Shown: positions 35,767-44,647 of the stretch, in pieces | Layout: each line of letters begins with the position of its first letter | Position numbering within the stretch: the first letter of the stretch is position 1 | Assembly: GCF_900114415.1 (NCBI RefSeq) | Contig: NZ_FOSZ01000010.1 | Span: 54,691-118,690, forward strand | DNA length: 64,000 bases | Direction of reading: 5' to 3' | DNA from: Shimia haliotis | Lineage (GTDB): Bacteria > Pseudomonadota > Alphaproteobacteria > Rhodobacterales > Rhodobacteraceae | Made by a program: the position numbers and the translations under genes | Notes under the pieces: model-generated | What the model saw: the letters and a program-made list of their open reading frames with translations, nothing else | Told to the model about the DNA's origin: nothing | Databases searched by the model: none

Positions 35767-35792
35767 CCGATAGCGCTAACGGTAGCGCAACC
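35767..35792. promoter_or_regulatory. Two adjacent LacI-type operators upstream of gap
   Basis: TAGCGCTA (35771-35778) is a perfect palindrome centred on CG. It is followed by GGTAGCGCAACC (35781-35792), palindromic with one mismatch. They lie 35-60 nt upstream of the gap start, where bound repressor would block transcription. The adjacent LacI protein is the natural candidate. Confidence 0.6.
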
Positions 35793-35826
35793 AAAATGTG
35801 CAGATCCACGAGCTAGGAGTTTTGAG

Positions 35827-36834
35827 ATGACCACGAAGATTGCAATCAACGGTTTTGGCCGGATCGGTCGCGGCGTTTTGCGGGCATTGGTGGAAAGCGG
35901 AGCAGACGACATCGAAGTTGTCGCGATCAACGATTTGTCACCTAATGACCATCTCGTTCACCTGCTGAAATACGACAGCGTCCACGGCCGCTTTAACGCC
36001 GACGTCACGCTGGACGGAGACGTCATGACCGTCGCCGGTCAGAAAATCCGCCTGACTGCAATCCGCTCTCCCGAAGATCTGCCGTGGTCAGACGTCGACA
36101 TCGCTTTTGAATGCACCGGCATTTTCACCGCCAAAGACAAAGCAGAGCTGCTGCTGAAATCCGGCGCGAAACGGGTGTTGATATCGGCCCCCGGCAAAGA
36201 CGCCGACAAAACCATCGTGTTTGGCGTGAATGACGACACATTGACCGCAGACGACATCATTGTCTCCAACGCCTCCTGCACCACCAATTGCCTCGCGCCA
36301 GTGGCCAAGGTGCTTCAGGAAACCGTCGGCATCAAAACCGGATACATGACCACTATCCACGCCTACACCGGCGATCAGCCAACGCATGACACAAACCACA
36401 AAGACCTCTATCGCGCCCGTGCCGCGGCCCTGTCGATGATCCCGACATCCACTGGCGCCGCCCGCGCGATTTCGTTGGTGTTGCCCGAACTCGCGGGCAA
36501 ACTCGAAGGCTCGGCCGTGCGTGTACCAACAGCCAACGTGTCCATGGTTGACCTGGTGATTGTGCCTGAAACCCCCGCAGACGCAGCGACCATCAACGCC
36601 GCGATGAAAGCCGCCGCTGAGGGCCCGCTCAAGGGCGTACTCGGTTACGAGGAAGCCCCGCTGGTGTCGCAGGATTTCAACCACGATCCGCACTCCTCGA
36701 TTTTTGCGCCCGCGCAAACATCGGTCACAGACGAAGGCCTCGTGCGTGTGGTAAGCTGGTATGACAACGAGTGGGGGTTCTCCAACCGCATGCTCGACAC
36801 CGGCCGCCGTATCGGCGCTCTGCTTAAGGGATAA
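35827..36834 (+). CDS. gap: Type I glyceraldehyde-3-phosphate dehydrogenase
   Basis: This 335-residue enzyme oxidises glyceraldehyde 3-phosphate with NAD and phosphate. The Rossmann start INGFGRIGRG (8-17), catalytic Cys151 in NASCTTNC and the His in IHAYTGDQ are intact. AGGAG lies 8 nt before the ATG. It is the first gene of the gap-zwf-edd-eda operon, giving a complete lower path for the triose phosphate released by Eda. Confidence 0.95.
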   Translation: MTTKIAINGFGRIGRGVLRALVESGADDIEVVAINDLSPNDHLVHLLKYDSVHGRFNADVTLDGDVMTVAGQKIRLTAIRSPEDLPWSDVDIAFECTGIFTAKDKAELLLKSGAKRVLISAPGKDADKTIVFGVNDDTLTADDIIVSNASCTTNCLAPVAKVLQETVGIKTGYMTTIHAYTGDQPTHDTNHKDLYRARAAALSMIPTSTGAARAISLVLPELAGKLEGSAVRVPTANVSMVDLVIVPETPADAATINAAMKAAAEGPLKGVLGYEEAPLVSQDFNHDPHSSIFAPAQTSVTDEGLVRVVSWYDNEWGFSNRMLDTGRRIGALLKG

Positions 36835-36840
36835 GAAAAC

Positions 36841-38295
36841 ATGGTCGCTCGCGTCATCCCGGTTTCCCCCTTTGATCTGGTGATTTTCGGGGCTACGGGC
36901 GATCTGGCCCGGCGCAAAATTTTGCCGGGCCTCTTCCTGCGCTTCAAGTCAGGCCAAATGCCGGAAAAGGCCCGCATCATCGGGTCCGCCCGCTCCGATT
37001 TTGACAGCGCTGAATTCCGCAAGGTGATCGGCGCCGCAATCGAAGAATTCCTTGACGAAGAGCACCGCCCCGCAGAAGCCGTGACCGCGTTTCTGGACCG
37101 TCTGGAATATGTGCATATCGACGCCATGGGCGACACCGGCTGGTCCGATCTCAAGGCCATTCTGCGCGACGATGTGATCCGCACCTTTTATCTGTCGGTG
37201 TCCCCGTCCCTTTTCGGGGCCATCGCGGAACGCCTGTCCAAACATCGCGTCGCCACGCCCGAGGCCCGAATTGTGGTGGAAAAACCCTTCGGCCACGATC
37301 TGGCCTCTGCGAAGGCGTTGAACGCGGATTTGTTGCGCTACTTTATGGAAGAGCAAATCTACCGCATCGATCACTACTTGGGCAAAGAAACCGTGCAGAA
37401 CCTCATGGCGCTGCGCTTTGCCAATTCTCTGTTTGAGCCGCTTTGGAATGCAACCCACATTGACCATGTGCAAATTACCGTCGCCGAAAGCCTCGGCGTC
37501 GGAGGGCGCGGTGGCTACTATGATCAATCCGGCGCGATGCGCGACATGGTACAAAACCACCTGATGCAACTGCTGTGTCTGACCGCCATGGAACCGCCTT
37601 CCAAATTCGCGCCGAATTCTGTGCGCGACGAAAAAGTGAAAGTGATTGAGGCGCTTGATCCGGTGGCCCCAGAGGACATCGTTCGCGGCCAATATCGCGC
37701 GGGGCGCGACGAGCCGAGCTATTTTGAGGATGCCGAAAACCCCGACAGCCGCACCGAAAGCTTTGTTGCGATGAAGCTCAAGATCGCCAACTGGCGTTGG
37801 GCCGGCACGCCGTTTTATCTGCGGACGGGCAAACGGTTACGGGATCGGGTCAGCGAAATCACCGTGGTCTTCCGTGACCCCCCTCACATGATTTTCCCCA
37901 ACCCGATGGAAGGCCGCAAGGGAAACGCACTGATCATCCGACTGCAACCGGACGAAGGCATCACCCTGCGCACCACCATCAAAGAACCTGGCCCCGGAGG
38001 CATGCGCCTGACCGAGGTCGACATGGACATGACCTTCGCCGATGCCCTTGGCTCCGATCTGCACGCGCAAGACGCCTATGAACGCCTGATCATGGACGTG
38101 ATCCGCGGCGACCAGACGCTGTTTATGCGCGGCGACGAGGTCGAAGCGGCGTGGGGCTGGGCGGATCCTCTGATCGCCGGATGGCAAGAAAGCGGCAAAC
38201 GCCCCGTACCTTACGATGTCGGCAGTTCCGGCCCCGAAGAAGCCCTCATGCTCTTGCACCGCGACGGAAGACGCTGGCGCCCCATTGGCGACTGA
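36841..38295 (+). CDS. zwf: Glucose-6-phosphate 1-dehydrogenase
   Basis: This 484-residue enzyme oxidises glucose 6-phosphate to 6-phosphogluconolactone. The N-terminal dinucleotide motif IFGATGDLARRK (about 14-25) and the active-site RIDHYLGKE (about 176-184) are both present. It starts 6 nt after gap. No 6-phosphogluconolactonase gene follows, although one commonly sits beside zwf in this group. Confidence 0.95.
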   Translation: MVARVIPVSPFDLVIFGATGDLARRKILPGLFLRFKSGQMPEKARIIGSARSDFDSAEFRKVIGAAIEEFLDEEHRPAEAVTAFLDRLEYVHIDAMGDTGWSDLKAILRDDVIRTFYLSVSPSLFGAIAERLSKHRVATPEARIVVEKPFGHDLASAKALNADLLRYFMEEQIYRIDHYLGKETVQNLMALRFANSLFEPLWNATHIDHVQITVAESLGVGGRGGYYDQSGAMRDMVQNHLMQLLCLTAMEPPSKFAPNSVRDEKVKVIEALDPVAPEDIVRGQYRAGRDEPSYFEDAENPDSRTESFVAMKLKIANWRWAGTPFYLRTGKRLRDRVSEITVVFRDPPHMIFPNPMEGRKGNALIIRLQPDEGITLRTTIKEPGPGGMRLTEVDMDMTFADALGSDLHAQDAYERLIMDVIRGDQTLFMRGDEVEAAWGWADPLIAGWQESGKRPVPYDVGSSGPEEALMLLHRDGRRWRPIGD

Positions 38296-38334
38296 CGCTA
38301 AACAGAACGCGATTTTTTAGGAAGGAAGGCACAT

Positions 38335-40143
38335 ATGCCGATCCACCCAACAATTGAGGCTGTCACCAGCCGCATCATGTCCCGCAGCGCTGCGACCCGC
38401 ACCGCCTACCTCGCGCGCATGGACGCCGCGCGCAAACAGGGTCCCGCCCGCGCGCATCTCTCCTGCTCCGGCCAAGCCCACACCTACGCCGCAACAGGAC
38501 AGGATCAAGAGGCATTGGCCACCCAATCCGCTGGCCACCTCGGCATTGTGACCGCCTATAACGACATGCTGTCAGCCCACCAGCCGTTTGAAACCTACCC
38601 CGCCGCCCTCAAAGACGCGGTACGCGAAATCGGTGGCACAGCTCAGGTCGCAGGCGGTGTTCCGGCCATGTGCGACGGCATTACCCAAGGCGAAGCGGGT
38701 ATGGAGCTCTCGCTGTTTTCGCGTGACGCCATTGCCATGGGCGTCGGTGTGGCGCTCAGCCACAACGTCTTTGACGCCACTGTTTACCTTGGCGTTTGCG
38801 ACAAGATCGTGCCCGGCCTGATCATCGGCGCACAGGTCTTTGGCCACCTACCGGTCGTCTTCCTGCCCGCAGGTCCCATGACCTCAGGCATCTCGAACGA
38901 CGAAAAATCCGAAGTCCGCAAGAAATTTGCCGCCGGTGAGATCGGCCGCGAGGAGTTGCTGAAATCGGAAATGGCCGCCTACCACGGCCCGGGCACCTGC
39001 ACATTCTACGGCACCGCCAACACCAACCAGATGCTCATGGAGTTCATGGGCTTGCACCTGCCTGGCTCCTCCTTCGTCAGCCCAGGCACCGACCTGCGCG
39101 ACGCCCTGACCCGCGAAGGCGGCAAACGCGCGCTCGCACTGTCCGCTCTTGGCAACGACTACACGCCGGTCTGTGAGGTGCTTGACGAAAAGGCCTATGT
39201 GAACGGCATCGTTGGCCTGATGGCCTCCGGCGGATCTACCAACCTGTTGATCCACCTGATCGCGATGGCCCGCGCGGGCGGCGTGATTTTGGATTGGCAG
39301 GACTTCGCGGAACTCTCAGACGTCGTGCCACTTCTGGCGCGCGTCTATCCCAACGGGCTGGCGGATGTGAACCATTTCCACGCAGCCGGCGGTCTGGGCT
39401 TGATGATCCGCGAACTTCTGGGGGCAGGTTATTTGCACCCTGACACCAAAACCGTCACCGGTCAGGGCCTTGGCAGCTACATCATGGAACCCTTCCTTGA
39501 AAACGGCGCTCTGACATGGCGCGAAGGCACCTCCGAAAGCCTCAACGAACAGATCATCCGCCCCGCCAGCAAACCGTTTCAGGAAACCGGCGGCCTTGCG
39601 CGCCTCACCGGCAACCTTGGCACCGGTGTCATGAAGGTTTCCGCCGTTGCCGAAGAAAACCGCGTGATCGAGGCTCCCGCCCGCATCTTCCACAATCAAG
39701 ACGAAGCCAAAGACGCCTTCAAGAACGGCGAACTGACCGAGGATGTCGTGATCGTTGTCCGCTTCCAAGGTCCCAAGGCCAACGGCATGCCCGAGCTGCA
39801 CTCCATGACACCGTTCCTGTCGATCATGCAGGGCCGCGGCCAAAAGGTCGCCCTGGTCACCGATGGCCGCATGTCCGGCGCATCCGGCAAAATCCCCTCC
39901 GCCATTCATGTGGTGCCGGAGGCGCTTGACGGCGGCCCCATCGCCAAACTGCGTGACGGCGACATCGTGCGCGTCGATGCCACCACCGGTACTCTCGAAG
40001 TCCTCACAGACGGCGCACTCCAGCGCGATGCCGTCACCGCCGACCTGTCGGCCTACCAACACGGGACGGGCCGCGAACTCTTTGGCCTATTCCGCAACAA
40101 CGTCACTTCTGCCGACACCGGCGCAACCGTATTTGGACACTGA
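38335..40143 (+). CDS. edd: Phosphogluconate dehydratase
   Basis: This 602-residue dehydratase converts 6-phosphogluconate to 2-keto-3-deoxy-6-phosphogluconate (KDPG). Typical IlvD/Edd segments are seen: [24 protein letters not shown], the iron-sulfur Cys in [14 protein letters not shown], and [21 protein letters not shown] precedes the ATG. It supplies Eda, encoded 4 nt downstream. Confidence 0.95.
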   Translation: MPIHPTIEAVTSRIMSRSAATRTAYLARMDAARKQGPARAHLSCSGQAHTYAATGQDQEALATQSAGHLGIVTAYNDMLSAHQPFETYPAALKDAVREIGGTAQVAGGVPAMCDGITQGEAGMELSLFSRDAIAMGVGVALSHNVFDATVYLGVCDKIVPGLIIGAQVFGHLPVVFLPAGPMTSGISNDEKSEVRKKFAAGEIGREELLKSEMAAYHGPGTCTFYGTANTNQMLMEFMGLHLPGSSFVSPGTDLRDALTREGGKRALALSALGNDYTPVCEVLDEKAYVNGIVGLMASGGSTNLLIHLIAMARAGGVILDWQDFAELSDVVPLLARVYPNGLADVNHFHAAGGLGLMIRELLGAGYLHPDTKTVTGQGLGSYIMEPFLENGALTWREGTSESLNEQIIRPASKPFQETGGLARLTGNLGTGVMKVSAVAEENRVIEAPARIFHNQDEAKDAFKNGELTEDVVIVVRFQGPKANGMPELHSMTPFLSIMQGRGQKVALVTDGRMSGASGKIPSAIHVVPEALDGGPIAKLRDGDIVRVDATTGTLEVLTDGALQRDAVTADLSAYQHGTGRELFGLFRNNVTSADTGATVFGH

Positions 40144-40147
40144 CTTT

Positions 40148-40795
40148 ATGCCTATCACGCCCACCGACGCTTCCCTTCAAGCCCGCAAAATCTGCGAGGC
40201 CGCTCCCATCGTGCCCGTGCTGGTGGTCGAAGACGTTGCCCACGCCAAACCTCTGGCCCAAGCCCTTGTCGCCGGTGGCCTGCCCGCGCTCGAAGTCACC
40301 CTGCGCACCCCCGCCGCACTTGATGTGATCGCGGCGATGGCCGAAGTCGAGGGCGGCATGGTCGGCGCAGGCACCCTGCTCACCCCCGCCGATGTCAAAG
40401 CCGCCAAAGCGGCAGGCGCGACCTTTGGGGTGTCTCCGGGTGCCACCGCGACACTGCTGGACGCCTGCGAGGCCGAAGGCCTCCCTCTCCTGCCCGGAGC
40501 GGCCAGCGCAACCGAGGCCATGGCGCTTCTGGAACGTGGCTACACCGTTCAGAAATTCTTTCCAGCCGAAGCCGCGGGCGGCGCGAAATTCCTCGGTTCC
40601 CTCGCAAGCCCACTGCCACAGATCAGCTTTTGCCCCACCGGCGGCGTGAACCCGCAAAACGCCACAGACTATCTGAGCCTGCCTAACGTCCTCTGCGCCG
40701 GCGGCAGCTGGGTCGCGCCTTCGGCGCTGGTCAAGGGCGGCAAATGGGACGAGATCGAAACCCTCGCCCGTGAGGCAGCCAAGCTGCCCCGCTGA
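40148..40795 (+). CDS. eda: 2-keto-3-deoxy-6-phosphogluconate aldolase
   Basis: This 215-residue TIM-barrel aldolase splits KDPG to pyruvate and glyceraldehyde 3-phosphate. Glu49 lies in LEVTLRT, and the Schiff-base Lys136 lies in QKFFPAEAAGG. The ATG at 40148 is 4 nt after the edd stop; the open frame further left is antisense-like read-through of edd. Last gene of the operon. Confidence 0.95.
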   Translation: MPITPTDASLQARKICEAAPIVPVLVVEDVAHAKPLAQALVAGGLPALEVTLRTPAALDVIAAMAEVEGGMVGAGTLLTPADVKAAKAAGATFGVSPGATATLLDACEAEGLPLLPGAASATEAMALLERGYTVQKFFPAEAAGGAKFLGSLASPLPQISFCPTGGVNPQNATDYLSLPNVLCAGGSWVAPSALVKGGKWDEIETLAREAAKLPR

Positions 40796-40807
40796 TCTTC
40801 TTTCTTG

Positions 40808-40861
40808 CAAAAATACTCTGGGGGAGTCTCGCGCCCTGCGCGGGACGGGGGCAAAGCCCCC
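40808..40861 (-). repeat. Dispersed GC-rich hairpin repeat, copy C (likely lyxE terminator)
   Basis: Read on the minus strand, AGGGGGC-TTT-GCCCCC is followed by a second GC-rich hairpin and then CCCCCAGAGTATTTTTGC. It starts next to the stop codon of the minus-strand lyxose isomerase-like gene and ends in a T tract. It also faces the end of eda, so it may terminate both. Confidence 0.65.
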
Positions 40862-41548
40862 TCACCCCAACCATTTGCCGTAATCACTCACCAGCAAATG
40901 CATCGGCGCTTCGTCTTCTTCGATCTCGGCAAACCTCCCGATCGGTGCGCGGAAGATATTATCGGTCTCATCATCATTCACGGTTGAGACCTCTCCGATC
41001 AGAACGTCGCCCCCTTCACCCCAGAACGCGTGCCAATCACCAGGCATCAGGGTCACGCTCTCTCCTGGCGCAAAGCGCAGCTTCTCGCCCGCAGCAAACG
41101 TCCGTTTGATCCCGTCACACATGACAACGCCCCCGCGATCCTCGGCAAAATTGCCCTGATCGTCCGACCCATAGAGTTCCACAACCAATGTCGCCCCGCC
41201 GCGGTTGATGATATCCTCGGCCTTGATCACATGCGTGTGCATCGGGCTCAGTTGATCTTGCTTGGAAATCAACAGTTTCTCCGCATAACACATACCGCCG
41301 CCGCGCTGCAGATCGCTCAGTAGACCGTTGCGCAATGTGAACAGAAACAAGCCCATCTCATCAAAGCAGCCATCACCATAGTCTGTGATATCCCAGCCGC
41401 AGCGCGCGTCAATCACATGCCGCGCCGACTGCGTGCGCGTGGCAAATTCGTCCGGCGTCCAATACGCAAACGGCGGCAATTGAAATCCGAAACGACGGAT
41501 CATTTCGTCTGCCTCGGCGATGATCTGATTGATGCGCGAACGTTTCAT
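40862..41548 (-). CDS. D-lyxose/D-mannose-family sugar isomerase
   Basis: This 228-residue cupin-fold protein matches the LyxE-type isomerase family, which interconverts D-lyxose with D-xylulose or D-mannose with D-fructose. A metal site is suggested by PMHTHVIKAEDI (about 101-112) with Glu and a later His in PGDWHAFWGEGG (about 172). It is convergent with eda, so its product could feed the Entner-Doudoroff genes after phosphorylation. The exact substrate is uncertain. Confidence 0.8.
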   Translation of the reverse strand: MKRSRINQIIAEADEMIRRFGFQLPPFAYWTPDEFATRTQSARHVIDARCGWDITDYGDGCFDEMGLFLFTLRNGLLSDLQRGGGMCYAEKLLISKQDQLSPMHTHVIKAEDIINRGGATLVVELYGSDDQGNFAEDRGGVVMCDGIKRTFAAGEKLRFAPGESVTLMPGDWHAFWGEGGDVLIGEVSTVNDDETDNIFRAPIGRFAEIEEDEAPMHLLVSDYGKWLG

Positions 41549-41697
41549 ATGTCACTTCCCCCTGTCCCAGTTGTGTCTAGCAACTCGCATCGCCCCTGTC
41601 AGCGCTAACAGCTTCCTGCGTTTCAAATTCTCTGCACCCCATTGCGCCCGCGGGGCCATTGCGCAACAACTGAACATAAGTTCACCAGAGGATGCCC

Positions 41698-42807
41698 ATG
41701 ACCAACGCCATCTATACCGACCGCCTAGCCGCCCTGCGTAGCCGCATGGAGGCAACCGACACCGACCTTGTCGCGCTTGGCCCGTCCACGCATATGGCGT
41801 GGCTGTCCGGCGTAAATCCGCACGGCGATGAACGCCCCGTGATGCTTCTTGTGGGCCGCGAGGCTGAGGGCTTTTTGATGCCGTCGCTGAATGCCGACAG
41901 CGCGCGGCAGATGACCGAACTGCCGTTTTTCCCGTGGAAGGACGACGAAGGACCAGCCAAGGCGCTAAGCGACCTTCTCGATCATGTGGGCGTCGCCGAC
42001 ATGACGGATCCGTCGATTGTGATCGACGAAACCATGCGTGCTGATTTTGCCTTCCGGCTCACCGACGCAATACCGACGCAATACCGACGTTTTACCGACG
42101 ACACTGTTGGCCTTTTGCGCAGCCGCAAAGACGCAAGTGAAATCGCCGCCATCAAGGCCGCGCATCTGCTGAACGACCAAGCGGTAAAAATCGCTTTTGA
42201 CAGCCTGCGAGAAGGCATGACCGAACGCGAGCTGCAGGACATCATCCGCACCCACTACAAAGCCAACGGTGCCACACCCGAATTCACCATTATCGGCTTT
42301 GGCGCCAATGGGGCCTTCCCGCATCACCACACGGGCGACACCAAACTCACGGCCAACACCGCTGTCCTTATCGATACCGGATGCCGGCTAAACGGCTACC
42401 CTTCCGACATGACCCGAAGCGGCTTTTTCGGCACGCCAAGTGCTGAATATGAAAAGGTTTTTGAAACCGTTGAGCTGGCCGTACAGGCCGCACTGAAAGC
42501 CGCCAAACCGGGTGTCCGCGCCCAAGAAATTGACGCCGCAGCACGCGACGCAATCACCGCGGCGGGCTATGGCGAATTGTTCCTGCACCGCACCGGACAC
42601 GGCCTCGGCGTGGACGTGCACGAGCCCCCCTATATCACCGCAACCTCTGACGTAGTTTTGGAAGCGGGCAACGTTTTCTCGATTGAACCCGGCATTTATC
42701 TGGCAGGTGAATACGGCGTGCGCCTTGAGGAAATCGTGGTTCTGACCGACGACGGCAACGCTGTCTTCTCCGAACTCAGCCGCGACATGAAAACCGCCCC
42801 GTGCTGA
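41698..42807 (+). CDS. M24-family Xaa-Pro peptidase/creatinase-like protein
   Basis: This 369-residue protein has a creatinase N-domain (about 1-130) and an M24 'pita-bread' domain. All five dinuclear metal ligands are visible: the two Asp in IDTGCRLNGYPSDMT, His in HRTGHGLG, Glu in IEPGIYL and Glu in RLEEIVV. The ATG at 41698 has AGAGG upstream; the earlier ATG at 41692 would be too close to it. An 11-bp tandem repeat lies inside the coding sequence (42061-42104), encoding the junction between the two domains. The stop codon lies in a small hairpin. Confidence 0.88.
   Translation: MTNAIYTDRLAALRSRMEATDTDLVALGPSTHMAWLSGVNPHGDERPVMLLVGREAEGFLMPSLNADSARQMTELPFFPWKDDEGPAKALSDLLDHVGVADMTDPSIVIDETMRADFAFRLTDAIPTQYRRFTDDTVGLLRSRKDASEIAAIKAAHLLNDQAVKIAFDSLREGMTERELQDIIRTHYKANGATPEFTIIGFGANGAFPHHHTGDTKLTANTAVLIDTGCRLNGYPSDMTRSGFFGTPSAEYEKVFETVELAVQAALKAAKPGVRAQEIDAAARDAITAAGYGELFLHRTGHGLGVDVHEPPYITATSDVVLEAGNVFSIEPGIYLAGEYGVRLEEIVVLTDDGNAVFSELSRDMKTAPC
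42061..42104 (+). repeat. 11-bp tandem repeat array 2, inside the M24 peptidase gene
   Basis: ACCGACGCAAT occurs twice in tandem, followed by ACCGACGTTTT and a partial ACCGACGACAC. Three full units make 33 nt, so the frame is kept. The encoded stretch is DAIPTQYRRFTDD, at the linker between the N-terminal and catalytic domains. Confidence 0.8.
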
Positions 42808-42830
42808 CCAGCACGGAACGGTTTTGATTT
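42799..42830 (+). terminator. Weak terminator after the M24 peptidase gene
   Basis: CCGTGCT / AGCACGG form a 7-bp stem with a GACC loop containing the stop codon, followed by AACGGTTTTGATTT. The T tract is short, so strength is uncertain. Confidence 0.45.
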
Positions 42831-42845
42831 CACAATATCAACACC

Positions 42846-44438
42846 TTACCCAGCGACCTTAAGGGGTGGCGTACAGATAACCCTGTCGGACCATTCGGTC
42901 TCCAGCAACCAACTGATCTGTTCTGCGGGGACGGGCTTTTCGAAGAAAAAGCCCTGCCCCAAAGAGCAACTTTGCTTCTGCAAATAGGTCAGATCTTCAA
43001 TGGACTCGATCCCTTCAGCTGTCACCTCAAGGTTGAGACCCGAGGCCAACGACAAAATCCCATTCACAATTTTCTGGCTCTGCTCCTGCTCGGACACGTC
43101 CGTGACAAAGCTACGGTCAATCTTCAACCGATCAAAAGGCAGACTCCGAAGGCAGGCAAGGCTCGAATACCCTGTGCCAAAATCGTCCAGCGCAATCTTG
43201 ATGCCAAGCGCTTTTAGCGCTTCGATCTTTTGGGCTGCTGCAGAAAAGTCATCAATAACAGAGCTTTCCGTGATTTCTATCGTCAACCGTCGTGGATCAA
43301 ATCCGGTTTCATCCAATACTTGTTTGATCTGAGAGACCAGTTCCTGCTCGACAAACTGAATGGGAGAAACATTGAAAGACATCCCGAGAATTTCTGGCCA
43401 ATCCAAGGCTTGAACGCAAGCCTTGCGCAAAATGCTCATGCCGAGTTCGCCAATCAAACCGCTGTCCTCAGCTATTTCGATGAAGATTGTTGGCGGGACA
43501 TCGCCCCGCGTCGGGTGGTGCCATCGGGCAAGGACTTCAAATCCAACCAATTCGGTGTTTCCGATTTTCACAATCGGCTGAAAATAGGGAACAATCTCCT
43601 GGTGGGCCACGGCCTCTTTCAAGTCTGCTGCAATCTCCGCACGGTCCCGCGTCTGGCGGTCAGCATCCGCATCATACCATGCAAACTGTCCACGACCGTT
43701 GGACTTTGCCTGAAACAAGGCGTGATCCGCACGCCGCATCATTTCCGTTAAGCCACGCGCGGCATCCCACTGCACAAGTCCAAGACTTGCTCCGACCGAC
43801 AGTTGCCGTCCCTCGAACGGAATAGGTTTGGCAACAGATCGCAAAATCCGCCGCGCTGTCCGTTCAACCGAAGCCGCATCCATCGCGGGCCCGAAAACCA
43901 AAACAAATTCATCGCCGCCCAAGCGCGCCACTGCTCCTCCCGCGCCGGCCTCTTCACGCATACGCTCTGCAGACGCACACAGAGCTGCATCCCCTGCGGC
44001 ATGCCCGTGCTGATCATTCACAGGCTTAAAGCGGTCCAGATCGATCAGCGCGACATAGCGTGTCGCGTCCGGCCCCTCCGGGTCGGAGAAAATCTGATCC
44101 ATGACCTCATAGAATGCGCGGCGATTGATCAATCCGGTCAACGGGTCATGGCGCGCATTCACCTTGGCCCGATTACGTTCCAGCGCTCTGTATTCGCGCA
44201 GCCTTCTGAGTTTGCGAGATTTGAGATAGTCAGACAACCCAAGCGCAACCGCCAAATTGAGGGTGAGCAAGGCGACTTCATCACCTCCCCACGTGTCATA
44301 AGCGCGACTGAACTCATAGAATGCATCAAAGGCATTTTTCTCGACTATGAGCGGCCAAGTTACGATCGCACTTGCAATGAAAAGCGAAGGGGCAGAAAGC
44401 AAGCGACTGCGCCAAATGGCTGTTTGCTCAGGGGACAA
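42846..44438 (-). CDS. GGDEF-EAL cyclic-di-GMP enzyme
   Basis: This 530-residue protein has two N-terminal membrane segments (about 12-32 and 52-68). A GGDEF domain follows (about 95-250, signature LGGDEFVLVF intact), then an EAL domain (about 265-515) with EVLARW in place of EALxRW and an intact DDFGTGYSSL. It may both make and degrade c-di-GMP. No ATG lies before the first membrane segment; TTG at 44438, with GGAG about 10 nt upstream and an in-frame stop above it, is the likely start. Confidence 0.85.
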   Translation of the reverse strand: MSPEQTAIWRSRLLSAPSLFIASAIVTWPLIVEKNAFDAFYEFSRAYDTWGGDEVALLTLNLAVALGLSDYLKSRKLRRLREYRALERNRAKVNARHDPLTGLINRRAFYEVMDQIFSDPEGPDATRYVALIDLDRFKPVNDQHGHAAGDAALCASAERMREEAGAGGAVARLGGDEFVLVFGPAMDAASVERTARRILRSVAKPIPFEGRQLSVGASLGLVQWDAARGLTEMMRRADHALFQAKSNGRGQFAWYDADADRQTRDRAEIAADLKEAVAHQEIVPYFQPIVKIGNTELVGFEVLARWHHPTRGDVPPTIFIEIAEDSGLIGELGMSILRKACVQALDWPEILGMSFNVSPIQFVEQELVSQIKQVLDETGFDPRRLTIEITESSVIDDFSAAAQKIEALKALGIKIALDDFGTGYSSLACLRSLPFDRLKIDRSFVTDVSEQEQSQKIVNGILSLASGLNLEVTAEGIESIEDLTYLQKQSCSLGQGFFFEKPVPAEQISWLLETEWSDRVICTPPLKVAG

Positions 44439-44647
44439 CTTGGGTGGTCTCCAAACCGGTTCATTTCACCAAATAGATTACGCCAATGTCCTAAGCTTTG
44501 GTAAATTCGGCACCGCAGGCAGTTCCACGTGTCCCTGTAATTTTAGAGAAACTGAAACCACACTCTACACCACACAAATTGCGCTCCACAATCGTGTCGG
44601 CAACGGCCTATAACTGATGGGGAACTTGGAATAATTTGGAAGGTCGA

